DNA of 17,258 bases from Acidobacteriota bacterium (GCA_011523485.1 WTGR01000479.1:1-17258), one strand, 5' to 3'. Positions 1 through 8,118 are shown, counted from the stretch's first letter. Notes: a model not told the origin generated them from the sequence alone. A program made the numbers and translations.

Positions 1-114
1 CGGCGGAGGCGGAGGAGGAGGCTCCGGCGGCGGATTGCCGCCGCAGGCCGCAACCCCGAACGCCATGACCACGGTCACGACAACAGCCAGAAGATATCGC
101 CACGCTGATTTCAT
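1..114 (-). CDS. Pal-like outer-membrane lipoprotein, N-terminal fragment
   Basis: Only the first 38 codons are in the window; the gene runs off the left edge. The start has a GGAG Shine-Dalgarno about 9 bases upstream. The peptide has a basic N-terminus (MKSAWR), a hydrophobic stretch of about 15 residues, and a lipobox V-A-A-C with the lipidated Cys at residue 24, followed by GGN and a nearly unbroken run of prolines. A lipobox followed by poly-proline is typical of peptidoglycan-associated lipoprotein (Pal/OmpA family) precursors in Acidobacteria, where the proline linker precedes the OmpA domain. That domain is outside the window, so Pal is an inference and any proline-linker lipoprotein would fit. 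The signal peptide and lipobox themselves are clear. Confidence 0.7.
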   Translation of the reverse strand, partial: MKSAWRYLLAVVVTVVMAFGVAACGGNPPPEPPPPPPP

Positions 115-202
115 AATGCGGATCTCCACATTCTGCCGGTTCTCAGCCCGGGCGGATCGTCGGGACAACCTCCTCGAACCCATCCATTGCTAGGGGCCGA
201 GC

Positions 203-425
203 TTACATATCCGGCCAAACAGTGTCAATGGAAAGGCTTAGCCTGCTCATCATCGTCCTGCGGCCGTTCACCGGCCGCGCCGCCCGCGCACGCTCGAGCC
301 GGACCGGAGCGACCGCCGTGACGACGAGATTGGACCCGCATTCCAGGCAACCGAATCTCGTCGTTCCTGTCTACGTCGAACTCGTCGACATCGACATCCC
401 CATCGCATGCGGGGCAGCAGGACAT
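203..425 (-). pseudogene. LysW-like small zinc-ribbon protein, apparently frameshifted
   Basis: From the ATG at 425 the frame reads MSCCPACDGDVDVDEFDVDR and continues NDEIR, with a first CxxC knuckle (C4, C7) and an acidic stretch. The frame then degenerates. Moving one base, by ignoring one of the two T:A pairs at 349-350, gives CLECGSNLVV as the next residues: a second CxxC followed by G and a beta-strand, as expected in the two-knuckle zinc ribbon of LysW and related proteins. The corrected product would be 73 residues ending at the stop at 203-205. LysW is the amino-group carrier in lysine/arginine synthesis and ends in a conserved acidic tail with a terminal Glu. This C-terminus is basic, then hydrophobic, so the resemblance is to the zinc ribbon only. 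The uncorrected frame runs to a stop at 225-227 and has no second knuckle. A sequencing or assembly error is as likely as a true mutation. Confidence 0.5.
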
Positions 426-443
426 GAATGATATCGGGGCCGC

Positions 444-473
444 ATTATAGCGAGAAGCGGTCGAGCGCCGCAA
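444..473 (-). promoter_or_regulatory. Sigma70-type promoter for the zinc-ribbon gene
   Basis: On the minus strand a perfect TATAAT (449-444) lies 18 bases downstream of TTGCGG (473-468), which matches four of six positions of the -35 consensus. Transcription would start near 437, leaving a leader of only about 12 bases before the ATG at 425. That fits the lack of a visible Shine-Dalgarno there. A perfect -10 hexamer stands out in such GC-rich DNA. The -35 lies just before the start of the divergent receiver/PilZ gene. Confidence 0.5.
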
Positions 474-480
474 CGCGGCG

Positions 481-1248
481 ATGCCGGCGCACGCACTGTC
501 CGCGGGCCGGCAGCGACCGATAGATCCACCAATGGCCGCATCCGCCACGGCATCCAAGACCGTAGTGGTCGCCGACGAGACCCCCGACGTCCGGAACCGG
601 TTCGCGGCGGCGCTCGCGGACGCGGGGCATACGGCGATCGGGGTCGGAACCGCGCCGGAGCTGCTCGCGTGCCTGCAGGCCCGGTCCGACGCCGTCGATC
701 TGGTGGTGCTGAACCTGCGGCTCGTGCCACCCCCGCCGATGGACCTGATTCGCGCGGTCCGCGAGTGCGGCGCCTGCCGGTTTCCCATCCTGATCTTCAG
801 CGGCTCCATCACGAACGCGCAGGAAATCCGCCAGCTCGCGGGACTGGGGGTGGCCGGCTACGTCAACGAGCACAGCGGCCCCGGCCACATCGTGCCGTCT
901 CTGGCGCCCCACCTGTTCCCGGACAGCTTCAACCGTCGGCTCGGCCCCCGTGTCGCGCTCGGCATTCCCGTCGCCTGCCGGTTCGACGGCACCGTCACCG
1001 CGGCCCGCACCCTGGACCTCGGCAAGGGGGGGCTCGGCGTGTGGACCACGAATCCGCTTCCCTCCGGCTCGCCGGTCCACGTGCGGTTCCGGCTGCCGGC
1101 CACGGAACGCGCCGTCGAAGCACACGCGCGCGTGGTCTGGAGCGACCGGCGCCGCGGCATGGGGCTGCGCTTCGAACAGGTCCGGTCCGCGGATCAGGCG
1201 GCGATCGACGAGTTCGTGGACCGCCACGCCGTGGGCAACGAGCCGTGA
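481..1248 (+). CDS. Degenerate receiver domain fused to PilZ domain
   Basis: This 255-residue cytoplasmic protein has two domains. Residues about 26-135 follow the CheY receiver fold: the acidic pair D32-E33 after the first strand and S107 at the Thr/Ser switch position. The phospho-acceptor Asp is replaced by Asn (N78 in VVLNLRL), and the conserved Lys after the fifth strand is missing (GYVNEH). It is therefore probably a pseudo-receiver that is not phosphorylated. Residues about 151-247 form a PilZ domain with an intact RxxxR (R153, R157). The second c-di-GMP motif is D179-L-G-K-G-G184, with Gly where D/NxSxxG has Ser, so binding could be weak or changed. The role is likely regulatory and the target is unknown. 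Neither possible start (481 or the in-frame ATG at 532) has a clear ribosome-binding site. The 532 start would trim 17 unstructured residues and still keep both domains. Confidence 0.8.
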   Translation: MPAHALSAGRQRPIDPPMAASATASKTVVVADETPDVRNRFAAALADAGHTAIGVGTAPELLACLQARSDAVDLVVLNLRLVPPPPMDLIRAVRECGACRFPILIFSGSITNAQEIRQLAGLGVAGYVNEHSGPGHIVPSLAPHLFPDSFNRRLGPRVALGIPVACRFDGTVTAARTLDLGKGGLGVWTTNPLPSGSPVHVRFRLPATERAVEAHARVVWSDRRRGMGLRFEQVRSADQAAIDEFVDRHAVGNEP

Positions 1249-1269
1249 CCGCGCCGGGTGCGCCGGCGG

Positions 1270-1299
1270 TTGACACCCTTTCCGCCTGCTGATTACCAT
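1270..1299 (+). promoter_or_regulatory. Candidate promoter of the Gld-type ABC operon
   Basis: A perfect TTGACA (1270-1275) is followed after 18 bases by TACCAT (1294-1299), which matches TATAAT at four of six positions. Transcription from about 1306 would give a leader of roughly 90 bases before the GTG at 1397. The element sits in the 148-base gap after the PilZ gene, the only long gap upstream of the four-gene operon. Confidence 0.4.
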
Positions 1300-1396
1300 C
1301 TCCGTCTGGAGACTGGTCGAGATCCGTCCGGCCGCGTTCCGGCCACCAGAAGCGCCAGGAGCTCCTCCCGGCGAGTCCGATTTCAGGAGTTGCGTA

Positions 1397-2407
1397 GTGA
1401 TTGAAGTGCAGCATGTCACGAAGCGCTACGGTCCGGTGGCTGCTGTCGACGACGTGAGCTTCCGGGTCGAAGCGGGGCAGATCCTCGGCTTCCTCGGCCC
1501 CAACGGCGCGGGGAAGACCACGACGATGCGCGTGCTGACCGGCTATCTGCCACCGACCGAGGGCACCGCGACGATCGCCGGGTTCGACGTGCTCGAGGAG
1601 CCGATCGAGGTCAAGCGGCGCACCGGCTATCTGCCCGAGTCGCCGCCGCTCTATCCCGACATGACGGTGCGGGAGTACCTGACCTTCATCGCCCGGATCA
1701 ACCGTCTGCCCGCAGCCGAACGCCCCGCGCGCATCGACCGGGTGATGGAGCGCACGAGCGTGGGCGACGTGGCCGACCGCCACTGCAGCAAGCTGTCGAA
1801 GGGCTACCGGCAGCGCGTGGGTCTGGCCCAGGCCATCCTGCACAACCCGGACGTGCTGATCCTGGACGAGCCGACGGCGGGTCTGGACCCGAAGCAGATC
1901 ATCGAGACCCGCGAGCTGATCAAGGAGCTCGCCGGCGACCACACCATCATTCTGAGCACGCACATCCTGCCCGAGGTGGCGCAGACGTGCGAGCGGGTGG
2001 TGATCATCAACAAGGGCCGCGTGGTCGCCGAGGACTCGCCGGACAACCTCACCGGGAGGCTGCACGGGGCGGTCACCATCCAGCTTCAGGTCGACACCCT
2101 CGGCGCGGATCCGACCGATACGCTGCAGGCCGTGCCGGGAGTTGCTTCCGTGAACGTGGGCGACCCCGGAAGCGACGGCCGGACCGTCGAGGTGCAGAGC
2201 GCCCAGGACGTGGACGTTCGCCGGGACATCGCCAACGCGGTCGTCTCGAGCGGATGGGGCCTGCTGGAGATGCGCCGGGCGCGCCTCAGCCTCGAAGAGA
2301 TATTCCTGCAGTTGACGACCGCGGAAGACGAAACCGGCGAGGAAGCAGGCACGCCGGACGAACAGGCCGACGAGCCCGGCCCGGCCACGGAGAGCGCCGA
2401 TGAGTAA
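1397..2407 (+). CDS. ABC transporter ATP-binding protein (GldA/NatA type)
   Basis: This 336-residue ATPase supplies energy to the ABC-2 permease encoded next to it. All ABC motifs are present: Walker A GPNGAGKTT (34-42), signature LSKGYRQRVG (133-142), Walker B VLILDEPT (153-160), D-loop AGLD and switch H189. At the Q-loop it has the YLPE form seen in the GldA/CcmA-like branch. After about residue 220 comes a C-terminal extension of roughly 115 residues, as in GldA/NatA-like ATPases, with a strongly acidic tail. The start is GTG, chosen because AGGAG lies 7 bases upstream. Its last 8 bases overlap the permease start (ATGAGTAA), which implies translational coupling. With the two downstream genes it matches the GldA-GldF-GldG set known from Bacteroidetes gliding motility, but homologs occur widely in non-gliding bacteria and the substrate is unknown. 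Confidence 0.93.
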   Translation: MIEVQHVTKRYGPVAAVDDVSFRVEAGQILGFLGPNGAGKTTTMRVLTGYLPPTEGTATIAGFDVLEEPIEVKRRTGYLPESPPLYPDMTVREYLTFIARINRLPAAERPARIDRVMERTSVGDVADRHCSKLSKGYRQRVGLAQAILHNPDVLILDEPTAGLDPKQIIETRELIKELAGDHTIILSTHILPEVAQTCERVVIINKGRVVAEDSPDNLTGRLHGAVTIQLQVDTLGADPTDTLQAVPGVASVNVGDPGSDGRTVEVQSAQDVDVRRDIANAVVSSGWGLLEMRRARLSLEEIFLQLTTAEDETGEEAGTPDEQADEPGPATESADE

Positions 2408-3170
2408 CATCCTCGCCATCGCCCACCGGGAGCTGCGCTCCTACTTCGTCTCGCCGATCGCCTATGTCGTGGTCGGCCTGTTCGCCCTGCTCTACGGCTA
2501 CTTCTATGTCGCCAGCCTCGCCTTCATGGTGCAGTTCAGCTCGCAGGCCGGGATGTTCGGCGGCGGGCCGCAGACCGTAAACGTCAACGAATTCATGATC
2601 CGGCCGCTCCTCTCGAACACCGCGATCATCCTGCTCTTCATCCTGCCGTTCCTGACCGCGCGCGCCTACGCCGAGGAGAAGCGCTCCGGCACCATCGAGC
2701 TGCTGCTGACGTCGCCGCTGAGCGACGTCGAGATCATCCTCGGCAAGTTCTTCGGGGCGTTCGCCCTGTTCCTTCTGATGCTGTCGGTCACCGCCGTGCA
2801 CATGGGCATCCTGTTCTGGTACGGCGAGCCGGAGCTCGGCTCGATCCTGAGCGGCTACCTCGGGCTGGCGCTGATGGGCGGCTCGTTCATCGCCCTCGGA
2901 CTGCTGGTGTCGAGCACGACGCGCAACCAGGTGGTGGCGGGCGTCGGCACGTTCTCCCTGCTGCTGCTGTTCTGGGTCCTGAGCTGGATGTCCGACTCCG
3001 CGGGACCGACGGCCGGCGCCATCCTGTCGTATCTGTCCATCCTGGAGCACTTCGACGACTTCTCGAAGGGAGTCATCGACACCGGACACGTGACCTATTA
3101 CCTCAGCTTCATCGTCTTCGGCCTGTTCCTGACGGCGAAGTCGGTCGACAGCGAAAGGTGGCGGGGATGA
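2400..3170 (+). CDS. ABC-2 type permease (GldF-like)
   Basis: This 256-residue inner-membrane protein has about six hydrophobic segments, starting around residues 20-43 and ending near residue 248. The N-terminus (IAHRELRSYFVSPIAYVVV) has the cytoplasmic amphipathic helix and first membrane helix typical of ABC-2 permeases. The segment after the second helix (AYAEEKRSGTIELLLTSPLS) is the conserved E-K-R-S-G-T-x-E-x-L-L-T-S-P hallmark of the family, thought to contact the ATPase. It overlaps the ATPase gene by 8 bases and the next gene by 4 (ATGA). It should form the channel half of the complex, probably as a homodimer. No substrate can be read from the sequence. Confidence 0.93.
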   Translation: MSNILAIAHRELRSYFVSPIAYVVVGLFALLYGYFYVASLAFMVQFSSQAGMFGGGPQTVNVNEFMIRPLLSNTAIILLFILPFLTARAYAEEKRSGTIELLLTSPLSDVEIILGKFFGAFALFLLMLSVTAVHMGILFWYGEPELGSILSGYLGLALMGGSFIALGLLVSSTTRNQVVAGVGTFSLLLLFWVLSWMSDSAGPTAGAILSYLSILEHFDDFSKGVIDTGHVTYYLSFIVFGLFLTAKSVDSERWRG

Positions 3171-4804
3171 GCGCGATGGCGAACAGGGTCTTGCAGGGAC
3201 TCGGGTGGACCGGCGTCGCGGTCGTGTTCGCGGCGCTGGTGGTCCGCTTCACGCTCCCGGATCGACAGGAGCTGTGGTGGTGGCTCGCGGTGTCGGGTCT
3301 GGCGATGGTCGCCGTGCATACGCTGAGCCAGTGGCGCGACATCCTCGCCTTCTTCAGCCGGCGGCAGGCGCGCGAGGGGGTGATGGCGACGTCCGGGGTG
3401 GCGCTGGCCCTCGGTATCCTCGTCGCCGCCAACTACATCCTCTCGCGGCAGAACGTCCGCTGGGATCTGACCGCGGCGCAGCAGTACTCGCTGTCCGATC
3501 AGACACGGCGGGTGCTCGAGGAGCTCGACGCGCCGATCTCCGTGCTCGTCTTCGCGCGCGAGGCGGAGTTCCCGGGGTTCCGCGACCGGCTCGACGAGTA
3601 CGCCTACGTCTCCTCGCAGGTGAACGTGGAGTACATCGACGTCGACCGGAGCCCGGTACGCGCGCGCCAGTACGAGGTGCAGGCCTACGGCACCATCGTC
3701 TTCGAGTACGAGGGCCGCATCGAGCGCACGACGTCGAACAGCGAGCAGGAGCTGACCAACGCGCTGATCAAGGCGGTGGAGGGCGAGGAGCGCACCGTCT
3801 ATTTCGTGCAGGGCCACGGCGAGCGCGATCCCGAGGGCGACGATCGCGACGGCTACCGCGCGGTGCGCGACGCACTCGGACGCGACAACTTCCGGGTCGA
3901 GTCCGTCGTCCTGGCGCAGACCGGCGAGGTGCCGGCCGACGCCACGGTGATGGTGGTCGCGGGCCCGTCGACGGACCTGCTGCCGGCCGAGGCCGACCTG
4001 CTGCGCGACTACCTGGAGGGCGGCGGCAAGCTGCTGCTCATGCTGGACCCCCCCGACACGGAAGACGATCCGCCGCAGCCCAACCTGACCGCGCTGGCCG
4101 GCGAGTGGGGCATCGAGCTCGGGACGGACGTCGTGGTCGACGCCAGCGGCGTCGGCCAGTTGCTCGGGACCGACGCCTCCGTGCCGGTCGCGGCGACCTA
4201 CCCCCCGCACGCCATCACCGACGGCTTCAACCTGTTGACGGCCTTTCCGCTCGCCCGCTCCGTCCGGCCGGCGATCGGCGGCGTGTCGGGCCGGACCGGC
4301 GTGGTCGTCGTCGAGACCGGCGCCCGGAGCTGGGCGGAGGCCGACCTGAGCCAGCTCGCGACCGGCGAGGTCACCCTGGACGAGGACGCGGGCGACGTGC
4401 CCGGGCCGGTGCCCATCGCCACGGTCGTATCGCAGACCATCGAAGAGCCCGAACCCGCGCCGGACGACGAGGACGCAGACGGGGCGGCCGACACCAACGC
4501 CGGCGATACGGACGCGGACGACGACGAGCCCCCGCTGGAAGCGCGCCTCGCCGTCTTCGGCGACTCGGACTTCGCCTCGAACAGCGCGGTAGGGATTCAG
4601 GGCAACCGCGATCTGGCTCTCAATACCATCAACTGGCTGGCCCAGCAGGAGAACCTCATCGCCATCCGGCCGCGCGAGCCCGAGGATCGCCGCATCACGC
4701 TGACGGCCGACCAGCAGGCGCGCGTCTACTGGCTGTCTCTGCTGCTTCTGCCGGGGTTCATCGCCGGCGCCGGGATCTACACCTGGTGGGGCCGGCGGGG
4801 GTAA
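3167..4804 (+). CDS. GldG-like ABC transporter auxiliary membrane protein
   Basis: This 545-residue protein has two or three N-terminal membrane helices (about 13-30, 37-52 and 71-93), a large extracytoplasmic region and a C-terminal helix (about 519-541) ending in WWGRRG. The sequence after the third helix (RWDLTAAQQYSLSDQTRRVL) is the characteristic opening of the GldG / ABC_transp_aux domain, which continues through VYFVQGHGE and GGGKLLLMLDPP. A low-complexity acidic stretch (about residues 427-457, rich in D, E and A) lies before the last part and looks like a flexible linker. The start at 3167 is chosen because it makes an ATGA overlap with the permease stop and follows AAAGGTGG; a GTG at 3158 and an ATG at 3176 are alternatives. 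It probably assembles with the ATPase and permease. Its biochemical role is unknown. Confidence 0.88.
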   Translation: MSAMANRVLQGLGWTGVAVVFAALVVRFTLPDRQELWWWLAVSGLAMVAVHTLSQWRDILAFFSRRQAREGVMATSGVALALGILVAANYILSRQNVRWDLTAAQQYSLSDQTRRVLEELDAPISVLVFAREAEFPGFRDRLDEYAYVSSQVNVEYIDVDRSPVRARQYEVQAYGTIVFEYEGRIERTTSNSEQELTNALIKAVEGEERTVYFVQGHGERDPEGDDRDGYRAVRDALGRDNFRVESVVLAQTGEVPADATVMVVAGPSTDLLPAEADLLRDYLEGGGKLLLMLDPPDTEDDPPQPNLTALAGEWGIELGTDVVVDASGVGQLLGTDASVPVAATYPPHAITDGFNLLTAFPLARSVRPAIGGVSGRTGVVVVETGARSWAEADLSQLATGEVTLDEDAGDVPGPVPIATVVSQTIEEPEPAPDDEDADGAADTNAGDTDADDDEPPLEARLAVFGDSDFASNSAVGIQGNRDLALNTINWLAQQENLIAIRPREPEDRRITLTADQQARVYWLSLLLLPGFIAGAGIYTWWGRRG

Positions 4805-4809
4805 CGGCC

Positions 4810-6192
4810 ATGAGACGCTTGCGCTCGACGCTCGTGCTGCTGGCGCTCTTCCTCGCGATCGGCGGCTACGCCTGGTTCGTCGAACGCGAACGGCCGCCCG
4901 CATCGGAGGCGGACGCCAACGAACAGGCGTTCGACGTGGCGGCCGGCCGGATCACCGATCTGACGGTGCACGCGGCGAACGGCGACGTCACGGTGCTGAC
5001 CCGCACGGAGAACGAGATCGACTGGGAGGTCACCGTACCCGTCGAAACGGAAGCGGACGACAACGCGGCGACCGCCATCGCAACCACCCTGGCCGCGCTC
5101 GAGATCCGGCGGGTGGTCGACGACGCGGCCGCGGATCTGGCGCCGTTCGGACTGGCCGAGCCGCCCGTGCGCGTCACGTTCGCGACCCCCGACGGCGACC
5201 CGACCACCCTGGCCGTCGGAGACGAGTCGCCGACCGGCGGAGAGCACTACGCGGCCGTCGGCAGCCGGGTCATGCTCGTCGCCGGCTTCGTCGAATCGAC
5301 GCTCAACCGCACCACGTTCGAGTTGCGCGACCGGTCCATCCTGGAGTTCACCGGTCCCGACGTGACGAGTCTCGCCGTAGAGCAGGGCGACGACACGCTG
5401 CGCTTCGCGAAGGCGGACGGCGACTGGCGCGTCGTGGAGCCTCTCGACGCGCGGGCGGACTTCGGGCTGGTCGAGGCGATGGTCGGCCGGCTCGGCTCGG
5501 GCGAGATGGTCGCCATCGAGTCGGAGTCGGCGGCCGAAGGCGCGCTGGAGCCCTTCGGGCTCACCGAACCCCGACTCACCGCGACGGTCGAGGTGGGCGG
5601 CGAGAGCCACACCCTGCTGGTCGGTGACGAGAACCCGGAAACGACTGTCTACGCCCGCGACGCGGCGCGCGAGCTGGTCTTCACCATCGACGCCGCGCTG
5701 GTCGACGACCTGGCGCGCGGCGCGGACACCTATCGCCAGAAGGACCTGTTCGACTTCCGCCCGTTCAACGCGAACACGCTCACCGTGGTGCGCGGCGGGC
5801 GGACGATCCGGTTCGAGAAGGGGCCGGCCGCCGAGGACGAGACCGCGGAAGGCGAGGCGGGCGCCGCCGAGGAGGTATGGCGTCGGATCGAGCCGGAGCC
5901 GGCAGATGTAGAGCGTCTGGAGATGGACGCCCTGCTGCGGGCGCTGTCGGATCTGCGCGCGGATTCCTTCGTGGAGAGCCGACAGGGAACCGGGCTCGAC
6001 GCGCCGCTGGCCACGATCGCCGCGACGTTCGGCGACGACGGTGAGGAAGAGCGCGTGCTCATCGCCCGGTCCGGAGACGCGACCTACGGCGCGCACGGCG
6101 ACGAGCCCGGCGCCGCCGTCGTCGACACCACCGCCGTCGACGGCGCCCTCGAAGCGCTGGACGCGCTCGATCCCGGCGCCTCGACGGACTGA
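4810..6192 (+). CDS. DUF4340 domain protein, membrane-anchored
   Basis: This 460-residue protein starts with one membrane anchor (about 6-22, LVLLALFLAIGGYAWFVER) followed by an extracytoplasmic domain of repeated beta-rich units. Motifs of the DUF4340 type recur: ITDLTVHAANGDVTVL, then LAPFGLAEPPVRVTF and later LEPFGLTEPRLTATV, TLAVGDE and LLVGDE, so there appear to be at least two tandem copies of the unit (about 45-210 and 215-450). An acidic insert lies near residues 338-355. It starts 5 bases after the GldG-like stop and is clearly the last gene of that operon. DUF4340 proteins commonly accompany GldG-like ABC systems, so it is likely a periplasmic partner of the complex. No function is established. 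The assignment to the family is fairly secure; the tandem-repeat reading is by eye. Confidence 0.8.
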   Translation: MRRLRSTLVLLALFLAIGGYAWFVERERPPASEADANEQAFDVAAGRITDLTVHAANGDVTVLTRTENEIDWEVTVPVETEADDNAATAIATTLAALEIRRVVDDAAADLAPFGLAEPPVRVTFATPDGDPTTLAVGDESPTGGEHYAAVGSRVMLVAGFVESTLNRTTFELRDRSILEFTGPDVTSLAVEQGDDTLRFAKADGDWRVVEPLDARADFGLVEAMVGRLGSGEMVAIESESAAEGALEPFGLTEPRLTATVEVGGESHTLLVGDENPETTVYARDAARELVFTIDAALVDDLARGADTYRQKDLFDFRPFNANTLTVVRGGRTIRFEKGPAAEDETAEGEAGAAEEVWRRIEPEPADVERLEMDALLRALSDLRADSFVESRQGTGLDAPLATIAATFGDDGEEERVLIARSGDATYGAHGDEPGAAVVDTTAVDGALEALDALDPGASTD

Positions 6193-6289
6193 CCCCCCTT
6201 CCCCGCGCATCGGGCGGCAATCCGAAGCCCCGGCGCGACCTTGTGATCGCGTTCGGCGATGATCGTCGGGCCAGGGCCCCCGAGAAAAT

Positions 6290-6314
6290 CCGCGGGACCT
6301 CGGTGTACCCGCGG
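6290..6314 (+). other. Hairpin in the leader of the carboxypeptidase gene
   Basis: CCGCGGG (6290-6296) and CCCGCGG (6308-6314) form a perfect 7-bp stem around an 11-base loop, about 38 bases before the ATG at 6352. No T run follows, so it is not a standard terminator. In such GC-rich DNA it could be chance. The 159-base gap between the DUF4340 and carboxypeptidase genes holds nothing else recognisable. Confidence 0.25.
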
Positions 6315-6351
6315 CTTCCGGCCGATAGATCGGTGCGAGGCTTCCGTCGAC

Positions 6352-8118
6352 ATGAGAACACTCCGGATCGCACCGATTCTGTTGGCCGTCGTGGTGTCCG
6401 GCTGCGTGGCGCGCGCCGGCGCACCGGTCTCCTTTCCGGGCGCCACCGCTCCCGCCGACGTCGAGGGCCGCCCCGCGGAGACTGCGCCGGCGGTCGCCGC
6501 GGCAGCACGCCCGGTCGATTCCACCGCCGCGGGGGACGCCGACCGGCGAGTACCGGCTCCCCCCTCGGCTGCGAATCGTTTGCACGCACCTGAGGAGCCG
6601 GCTCCGGCTTGGGGCGTGCATCGTCGGGGCGATCCCCGCCTGGCCCGACATCTCGATCGGCTGCTCGACGCGAGCGGGGTCGGTCCGGCGATCTGGGGCA
6701 TGGATGTCCGGGCGCTCGACAGCAACGAGCGCCTCTATGCGCGCAATCCCGACGTGCTGCTGACGCCCGCCTCGACGATGAAGCTCGTCACCCTCGCGGC
6801 CGCCGCGGAGCGGCTCGGATGGGACGATCGCTTCGAGACCAAGCTGCTCACCGCCGCCCCGATCCGCGATGGAACGCTGCAGGGCGACCTCGTGGTGCGC
6901 GGCGCCGGCGATCCGACGATCAACGACTCGGGCACGGGGAACGTCTTCGCCGGCTGGGCCGACGAGTTGTGGAGCCTCGGCGTGCGCCGCATCGCCGGGC
7001 GCATCATCGGCGACGACGACGTCCTCGACGACGGCGCTCTCGAGACCCCCGGCTTCGGGAGCGGGTGGGCCTGGGACGACTTCGCACGCGGGTTCGCGGC
7101 CCCGGCGGGAGCGCTGCAGCACCGCGGGAACGTGGTCGACGTGGTCGTCGAACCGGGCAGCGCGGCGGGCCGACCCGCGCGCGCACGTTTCCGGCACCCG
7201 GGATCCGACCTGATCCTGCGCAACGAGGTCATCACCGTGCGCGCCGATCAGACGGCGGGCATCCGACTGCGGCGGTTGCCCGGGCGGCCCTCGCTGGTGG
7301 TCGCCGGCCGGATCCCGGAGGGTTCCACCCCGATCGTACAGACCGCCGCGGTGGGCAACCCGACCCTCTTCTTCGTGCAGGCGTTCAAGAACACCCTGGA
7401 GCAGCACGGCATCGCCGTGGACGGCGAGGCGGTCGACGTCGACTCGCTCGCGGCGCGGGAGAGAGCGCCCGGCCGGCCGGACGTGCGCCCGCTCGTCCGT
7501 CACCGGTCGAAACCGCTCTCCGCGATCGGCGCCGACATGCTGAAGCAGAGCCGGAACCTCTACGCCGAGTCGCTGGTGCGCCACCTCGGTGTCGCCTCGG
7601 GCTCGACCGCCCGGGCGGGACGTTCGGTGGTGAGCGCGGTACTCGACGACTGGGGGATCGACGGGCGAGGCGCGGTGGTCGCGGACGGGTCGGGGCTGTC
7701 GCGCTACACCTACCTGACGGCGGGTACGCTGGTGGAAGTCCTGGCCAGGCTCTACCGGGACCCGGATCACCGCGCGCCCATCATGGCGGCGCTACCCGTC
7801 GCCGGCCGGGACGGGACGTTGCGAGGCCGGCTGGTCGGAACCGCGGCCGAAGGGATCGCCCGCGCCAAGACCGGCTCGATGAGCCGCGTGCGCGCGTTGG
7901 CGGGATACGTCGAAAGCGCCGGCGGCGAGCCGCTGGCCTTCGCGATCCTGGCCAACAACTTCAGCGCACCGGCCGCCGACGTGACGCGCGTCATCGACGA
8001 GGCGGTGGCCGTGCTCGCGTCGTTCTCGCGCGACCTCGCGATCGCGGCCCGATCGAAGGGTCGCGTCGGGAGTTTGCCGGCGCGAGACTCCGGCGGCGCG
8101 AACTCCGTGCGCCGGTAG
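6352..8118 (+). CDS. dacB: D-alanyl-D-alanine carboxypeptidase, PBP4/DacB type (S13), lipoprotein
   Basis: This 588-residue penicillin-binding protein cleaves the terminal D-Ala from peptidoglycan peptides and may also cut crosslinks, as PBP4 does. The three active-site motifs are in order: S141-T-M-K144 (SxxK, nucleophile Ser141), S400-R-N402 (SxN) and K506-T-G508 (KTG). The long interval between SxxK and SxN is the extra-domain insertion typical of the S13 family. The start at 6352 is preferred over the longer frame from 6259 because it gives a clean lipoprotein signal (MRTLRIAPILLAVVVSGC, Cys18 in lipobox VSGC). A Pro/Ala-rich linker to about residue 90 then tethers the catalytic part to a membrane. 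It is transcribed like the ABC operon but separated by 159 bases. It ends 33 bases from the convergent queC gene, with no clear terminator between them. Confidence 0.92.
   Translation: MRTLRIAPILLAVVVSGCVARAGAPVSFPGATAPADVEGRPAETAPAVAAAARPVDSTAAGDADRRVPAPPSAANRLHAPEEPAPAWGVHRRGDPRLARHLDRLLDASGVGPAIWGMDVRALDSNERLYARNPDVLLTPASTMKLVTLAAAAERLGWDDRFETKLLTAAPIRDGTLQGDLVVRGAGDPTINDSGTGNVFAGWADELWSLGVRRIAGRIIGDDDVLDDGALETPGFGSGWAWDDFARGFAAPAGALQHRGNVVDVVVEPGSAAGRPARARFRHPGSDLILRNEVITVRADQTAGIRLRRLPGRPSLVVAGRIPEGSTPIVQTAAVGNPTLFFVQAFKNTLEQHGIAVDGEAVDVDSLAARERAPGRPDVRPLVRHRSKPLSAIGADMLKQSRNLYAESLVRHLGVASGSTARAGRSVVSAVLDDWGIDGRGAVVADGSGLSRYTYLTAGTLVEVLARLYRDPDHRAPIMAALPVAGRDGTLRGRLVGTAAEGIARAKTGSMSRVRALAGYVESAGGEPLAFAILANNFSAPAADVTRVIDEAVAVLASFSRDLAIAARSKGRVGSLPARDSGGANSVRR

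Noticed and set aside
1..50. GGC/GGA-rich repeat at the left edge
   Set aside because: It is simply the proline-linker codons of the Pal-like lipoprotein on the minus strand.
222..431. A 69-codon plus-strand frame before the PilZ gene
   Set aside because: It is opposite the zinc-ribbon reading, which has ordered Cys motifs and a promoter. The plus-strand product has no recognisable feature.
3205..4809. A long plus-strand frame running in front of, and in frame with, the DUF4340 gene
   Set aside because: This part is an Arg/Gly-rich shadow of the GldG-like gene. The real start is the ATG at 4810, just before the membrane anchor.
3098..4903. A minus-strand frame of 601 codons opposite the GldG-like gene
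   Set aside because: The translation is repetitive, without motifs, and explained by codon bias of the plus-strand gene.
4777..7770. A minus-strand open frame of 997 codons opposite the DUF4340 and carboxypeptidase genes
   Set aside because: Low-complexity Arg/Gly/Asp/Val-rich translation with no domain; it is the antisense shadow of two well-supported genes in GC-rich DNA.
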